A program made the translations under genes and the position numbers. Positions 7,089 to 10,291 of a stretch of 10,291 bases of DNA are shown piece by piece; within the stretch, counting starts at the first letter, position 1, and every line of letters begins with the position of its first letter. The stretch lies in assembly GCA_938005345.1 (NCBI GenBank), contig CALLNG010000139.1, forward strand, positions 1-10,291. Direction: 5' to 3'. Origin of the DNA: an uncultured Clostridia bacterium. GTDB lineage: Bacteria; Bacillota; Clostridia; RUG12999. The notes below the pieces were generated by a model. It ran no database searches and was not told where the DNA came from. It was given only the letters and a program-made list of their open reading frames with translations.

Positions 7089-9134
7089 ATGAAAACAGTT
7101 CAAGCAGATAAAATCAGGAATATTTGCCTGATTGCACACAGTAAAGCAGGAAAGACCTCAATGGCAGAAGCAATGTTATTTAACAGCGACGCTATTTCCA
7201 GAATCGGCAAAACCGCTGATGGTAATACAGTATGTGATTATGACAGCCAGGAAATCAAACGTGAACTGTCCATCCGTGCTTCCCTTGCCGCATTGGAATG
7301 GAATGGCTATAAAATAAACCTACTTGATACACCGGGGTATTTTGACTTTATCGGCGACATGCATGCCTGCGTCGACGCCAGTGACACTGCGGTTGTCGTA
7401 GTCAGTGGAAAATCTGGTCCCCGTGTAGGCGGTGCGTTGGCTTTCAAGCATGCAGTAACACGGGAAAAGCCCATTTTGTTTTTTGTCAATAAAATGGATC
7501 ACGAAAATGCAAAATTTGACGAGGTCCTAACAGAGTTGCAGTCCTCTTTTGGGCCAAATGTTCTGCCCTTTGAAATACCAATTAAAGAAGGCGCTGCTTT
7601 TACCGGCTATGTAGATGTAATCCATGAAAAAGCGTATCGGTTTGATGGGAAGAAAAAGACAGAAATTCCGCTGGATGACTCCTATCAGTCCACTATTGCA
7701 GACATCAAATCAACTATCAACGAGGTAATTGCGGAAACCAATGAAACATTGATGGAAAAGTTTTTTGCGGACGAAGCCTTTACAGACGCGGAATTTTTAA
7801 GCGGTCTCAAAGAGGCCATCGCCGCACGGAACCTGTTTCCTGTTTTTTGCGGCAGTGCTTCGGCTAATTTGAACATGGATACGTTTGCGGACAATTTGAT
7901 TGCCTATGCGCCTTCTCCCAAAGAGACTACACCACAAACCGCAGCCGTACAAAACGAAATGGTGCCGCTCGTTTGTGATGACAATGAACCGCTGGCTGCC
8001 CTCGTTTTTAAGACGATTGTTGACCCTTTTATTGGAAAATTTTCATTGTTCCGCGTCTTTTCCGGTAAAATCATGCCAAACAGTACCGTCTATAATGCGA
8101 CACAGGGTACAACAGAAAAAATTGGTCCGTTATTTTCTTTGCAAGGCAAAGAAAAACTTGATATTGCCGCAGTTGGCGCAGGCGATATTGGCGCAGTTGC
8201 AAAGCTTAATACTACCAATACTGGCGATACGCTGTGCAGTCAATCCAAACAGTTGCTAATTCCCCCTATTGTGTTCCCGCATCCCGTTTATTCTATGGCG
8301 GTCATTCCTGTCGCGCGCGGCGATGAAGAAAAAATCAGTTCCGGCCTGCATAAATTAACGGCAGAGGATCAAACGCTTTCCTTCCGCAACGACCCGGAAT
8401 CTCATCAACTTATTGTTTCTGGCCTGGGTGACCAGCATTTGGAAGTGGTGGTTGCACGGCTGAAGGATTTTGGCACAGAAGTACGGTTGGAAGAACCCAA
8501 AGTACTGTATCGCGAAACGATTACCAAAAAAATTCAGGCAGAAGGGAAACACAAAAAACAGTCCGGCGGTCATGGGCAATATGGCCATGTAAAAATTGAA
8601 TTTGAACCCTGCGACAGCGAAGACTTGGTTTTTGAAGAAAAAATCTTTGGAGGAAGCGTACCGAAAAACTACCATCCCGCTGTAGAAAAAGGGTTGCAGG
8701 AAATGATGGCGGGCGGCATTCAGGCCGGCTACAGGGTCGTTGGGCTCAAGGCAACGTTGTATGACGGATCTTACCATGATGTAGACTCTTCCGAAATGGC
8801 ATTTAAGATGGCGGCACATCTTGCTTTCAAAGAATTGATTCATGCCGGCCCCATATTACTGGAACCAATCGGCCATCTAGAAGTGAATGTTTCCGACCAG
8901 TATACTGGAGATGTTATGGGTGACATTAACAAACGCCGGGGACGTGTTATTGGCATGGAACCGGGTAAAATTGTCGCAGAGGTACCAATGTCTGAAATGG
9001 CCAAGTATGCCATTGACTTGCGTTCCATTACGCAGGGGCGCGGCTCATTTACGTTTGAGTTTGAGCGCTATGAACAGGCGCCTCCTATGGTTGCACAAAA
9101 GATTATTGATGCGTATCAACAGAGTAAAAACTAA
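7089..9134 (+). CDS. EF-G-like translational GTPase (EF-G2 / FusA2-type paralogue)
   Basis: 681-residue five-domain GTPase of the elongation factor G family. The G domain shows G1 AHSKAGKT (16-23), a switch I remnant ending KRELSI (57-62), G3 DTPGYFDF (80-87), G4 NKMD (134-137) and G5 CGSA. Domain II follows from about 300 (PLAALVFKTIVDPFIGKFSL), domain IV begins at KKQSGGHGQYGHV and has YDGSYHDVDSSEMAF, and domain V has LLEPIGHLEVNVSDQYTGDV through LRSITQGRGSF. Compared with canonical EF-G, the catalytic His of DTPGH is Tyr84, the P-loop Asp of AHIDAGKT is Lys19 and RGITI reads RELSI. Such changes are known in EF-G-like subfamilies, so this is probably not the housekeeping factor; whether it promotes translocation, recycling or another step cannot be told. 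Start chosen from GGAGG 11 nt upstream. Monocistronic, ending before a hairpin. Confidence 0.93.
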   Translation: MKTVQADKIRNICLIAHSKAGKTSMAEAMLFNSDAISRIGKTADGNTVCDYDSQEIKRELSIRASLAALEWNGYKINLLDTPGYFDFIGDMHACVDASDTAVVVVSGKSGPRVGGALAFKHAVTREKPILFFVNKMDHENAKFDEVLTELQSSFGPNVLPFEIPIKEGAAFTGYVDVIHEKAYRFDGKKKTEIPLDDSYQSTIADIKSTINEVIAETNETLMEKFFADEAFTDAEFLSGLKEAIAARNLFPVFCGSASANLNMDTFADNLIAYAPSPKETTPQTAAVQNEMVPLVCDDNEPLAALVFKTIVDPFIGKFSLFRVFSGKIMPNSTVYNATQGTTEKIGPLFSLQGKEKLDIAAVGAGDIGAVAKLNTTNTGDTLCSQSKQLLIPPIVFPHPVYSMAVIPVARGDEEKISSGLHKLTAEDQTLSFRNDPESHQLIVSGLGDQHLEVVVARLKDFGTEVRLEEPKVLYRETITKKIQAEGKHKKQSGGHGQYGHVKIEFEPCDSEDLVFEEKIFGGSVPKNYHPAVEKGLQEMMAGGIQAGYRVVGLKATLYDGSYHDVDSSEMAFKMAAHLAFKELIHAGPILLEPIGHLEVNVSDQYTGDVMGDINKRRGRVIGMEPGKIVAEVPMSEMAKYAIDLRSITQGRGSFTFEFERYEQAPPMVAQKIIDAYQQSKN

Positions 9135-9175
9135 GCGGCAAATCATACTGGATTGTTGAAATGCTAGAATATAAA

Positions 9176-9210
9176 GGACCCTATGATAGAACGGTTCTAT
9201 CATAGGGTCC
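9176..9210 (-). terminator. 16-bp perfect hairpin, terminator between convergent genes
   Basis: GGACCCTATGATAGAA and its exact reverse complement flank a CGG loop. On the minus strand the stem is followed by TTTATATT, fitting an intrinsic terminator for the CFI-box gene, which ends 43 nt upstream. On the plus strand the following bases (ATCTCTATG) lack a T run, so for the EF-G-like gene it would be a weaker terminator or a 3'-end stabilising hairpin. Confidence 0.8.
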
Positions 9211-9252
9211 ATCTCTATGAAACTACTGAAAACGTTTCCCAAATAGTTTTTT

Positions 9253-9729
9253 CTAGCAATAAAATAATTCCTTTAATTTAAGATATCCACTCTTATAAAT
9301 TTGATATGCTTCATCAAACTGAAATAATTGAATGGATTGCATGCATGGTGCAATCATTGTATCAAATATGGTCCTATAGATTTCATAAAAGTTGTTTTGT
9401 GCATTTATCCGTTCCACAATCTTCGGCGCTGCCTCATAATATTCTTGTATTTCAGCACGAAGCCTTTCATATTGATTCATATACGTATCACGGAAAGCTC
9501 TGAGCAATGTTAGTTCTTCGCCATCGTCCGCACAGCCTAGGACCGTTATACAAGCGGTGGTAATGTAACAACCATTGTTTTCCTCTCTTTTGTAAATAGG
9601 ACAATTTGGATAATCATAGTTTTTACAATATCGTTGATAAACTTCATTGTTGATATAGCCGTCTTTTTTATAACAAAAATAATCATTTTGCCTAAAGATA
9701 TAATAAGGACAAGCCGTACTTCTCCCCAC
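9253..9729 (-). CDS. CFI-box-like protein with Cys-rich N-terminus (158 aa), function unknown
   Basis: The middle of this protein resembles the CFI-box domain, named for a Cys-Phe-Ile motif: GCYITTA at 53-59 (Tyr in place of Phe), then LRAFRDTYM (76-84) and EYYEAAPKIVERI (96-108), matching the usual order of Cys-x-Ile-x-T/A-A, LRxFRD and YYxxxP. No function is established for this domain. Residues 1-47 hold four well-spaced cysteines (C7, C19, C35, C43, with CPYY and CPIYK) and look like a small metal-binding module; this is inference. The C-terminal 50 residues are helical and aromatic. No membrane segment is seen. The start is GTG: an in-frame TAG lies directly before it, there is no strong ribosome binding site, and the upstream zinc-finger gene ends 5 nt earlier, so translation by reinitiation is likely. 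The family call is from motif memory. Confidence 0.78.
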   Translation of the reverse strand: MGRSTACPYYIFRQNDYFCYKKDGYINNEVYQRYCKNYDYPNCPIYKREENNGCYITTACITVLGCADDGEELTLLRAFRDTYMNQYERLRAEIQEYYEAAPKIVERINAQNNFYEIYRTIFDTMIAPCMQSIQLFQFDEAYQIYKSGYLKLKELFYC

Positions 9730-9734
9730 CTATA

Positions 9735-9890
9735 TTAATCATCTGCTTTCCCACTTCCGTTACATACAGGGCATGTTATTCTTCCTTGTCCATCACAATA
9801 ATAACAACATTCATTTTCTATTTTGCCTGTACCACCACACCGTGGGCATCTTTCTTCTCCCGTTCCATAACAAGTGCTGCATCTATGCAT
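9735..9890 (-). CDS. Stand-alone DnaJ-type zinc-finger microprotein (51 aa)
   Basis: A 51-residue frame that consists almost entirely of four CxxCxGxG repeats: CSTCYGTG (4-11), CPRCGGTG (15-22), CYYCDGQG (29-36) and CPVCNGSG (40-47). In DnaJ this pattern folds into one extended domain binding two zinc ions, repeats 1 and 4 holding one and repeats 2 and 3 the other; all eight cysteines are present here. The J domain, Gly/Phe linker and substrate-binding barrels of DnaJ are all absent. The ATG at 9890 follows AAAAAGGAGAG, a strong ribosome binding site, and the stop TAA is 5 nt before the GTG of the CFI-box gene. It lies 62 nt after the acetolactate synthase gene on the same strand with no convincing terminator between, so co-transcription is possible. 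A role as a zinc-binding or protein-interaction partner of the downstream protein is inference. Confidence 0.85.
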   Translation of the reverse strand: MHRCSTCYGTGEERCPRCGGTGKIENECCYYCDGQGRITCPVCNGSGKADD

Positions 9891-9952
9891 TTTTCTTCTC
9901 TCCTTTTTAGATGAATTGTTATATATTTAAACCAAAAGGTGGTTTACGGATA

Positions 9953-10291
9953 TTAATTGTCGAGGTCTTCCTCGGAAAATGCATCTGCAATGGATGCTCC
10001 GGGAGCAACCATCGGCCATACCTTATCATCCGGATCAATCATACAATCGATGAGAACCGGCTTCTTTAAATTGATTGCCCACTGAATGGCTTCATCAAAT
10101 TCTTTCTGTGTTGTCACGCGTCGGCCATCCACGCCCATGGCTTCGGCAACCTTTACATAATCAACACTATCATTTAAAACAGTGGCTGAATAGCGTTCGC
10201 CATAAAACAATGTCTGCCACTGTCTGACCATACCAAGTACATGGTTGTTGACAACCACTTCAATAACTGGAATCTGATATCTGGAAGCTGT
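9953..10291 (-). CDS. ilvB: Acetolactate synthase large subunit (C-terminal part; N-terminus beyond right edge)
   Basis: The last 112 residues of a thiamine-diphosphate enzyme that condenses two pyruvates to acetolactate (or pyruvate with 2-oxobutyrate) in branched-chain amino acid synthesis. The frame continues to the window edge without a stop, reading TASRYQIPVIEVVVNNH, so the internal GTG at 10258 is not the start. Diagnostic is VNNHVLGMVRQWQTLFYGER, equivalent to the LGMVxQWQ segment of the TPP-binding C-terminal domain of acetolactate synthases, followed by VAEAMGV, KPVLIDCMIDP and VWPMVAPGAS near the end. Catabolic AlsS lacks the GMVxQWQ pattern, so the anabolic enzyme is favoured. Its small subunit gene is not between it and the next gene downstream, so it must lie elsewhere or upstream. 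Confidence 0.93.
   Translation of the reverse strand, partial: TASRYQIPVIEVVVNNHVLGMVRQWQTLFYGERYSATVLNDSVDYVKVAEAMGVDGRRVTTQKEFDEAIQWAINLKKPVLIDCMIDPDDKVWPMVAPGASIADAFSEEDLDN

Noticed and set aside
7089..9134. Ribosomal-protection tetracycline resistance protein (TetM type)
   Set aside because: TetM-type proteins keep AHVDAGKTT and DTPGHMDF; this protein lacks both and keeps the EF-G-like domain IV motif SGGHGQYGHV.
9253..9890. Zinc-finger and CFI-box frames as one gene broken by a frameshift
   Set aside because: The two frames are offset, and both have stop codons in the short junction (TAA in one, TGA and TAG in the other), so a single indel does not give a clean fusion; the upstream frame also has a natural end and the pair can be explained by coupling.
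9929..9947. AAACC...GGTTT inverted repeat just after the acetolactate synthase gene
   Set aside because: A 5-bp, AT-rich stem followed on the minus strand by AAATATA, not a T run; too weak to call a terminator.

Overview
The window looks like a chromosomal segment of an anaerobic, fermentative Firmicute (Clostridia or Negativicutes type). The grounds are a bacterial V/A-type ATPase operon in the Enterococcus ntp gene order, strong AGGAGG ribosome binding sites, moderate GC content and a second EF-G-like GTPase. The genus cannot be fixed from sequence reading alone.

Positions 1-6333, minus strand: a tightly packed V-type ATPase operon read right to left as ntpF (peripheral stalk), ntpI (membrane stator), ntpK (rotor ring), ntpE (stalk), ntpC (V1-Vo connector), ntpG (central shaft F) and ntpA (catalytic A, cut by the left edge). 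ntpB and ntpD should follow outside the window. Genes overlap or are separated by at most 38 nt, so one transcript is likely. The rotor subunit keeps every residue known to bind Na+ in the Enterococcus hirae ring, so the machine is predicted to pump or use sodium rather than protons.

Positions 6334-6591: an AT-rich divergent intergenic region with candidate promoters in both directions and a 12-bp direct repeat. Positions 6592-6849, plus strand: an unrecognised 85-residue single-pass membrane protein with a strong ribosome binding site. Positions 6850-7088 hold an extended -10 promoter and a leader of about 110 nt.

Positions 7089-9134, plus strand: an EF-G paralogue (EF-G2/EF-G-like) with substituted GTPase motifs, including Tyr in place of the usual catalytic His. 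A 16-bp perfect hairpin (9176-9210) separates it from convergent minus-strand genes.

Positions 9253-10291, minus strand: the C-terminal end of acetolactate synthase large subunit (cut by the right edge), then a 51-residue protein made only of a four-repeat DnaJ-type zinc finger, then a 158-residue protein with a Cys-rich N-terminus and a CFI-box-like domain. The last two form a compact, probably translationally coupled pair and are the least explained part of the window.
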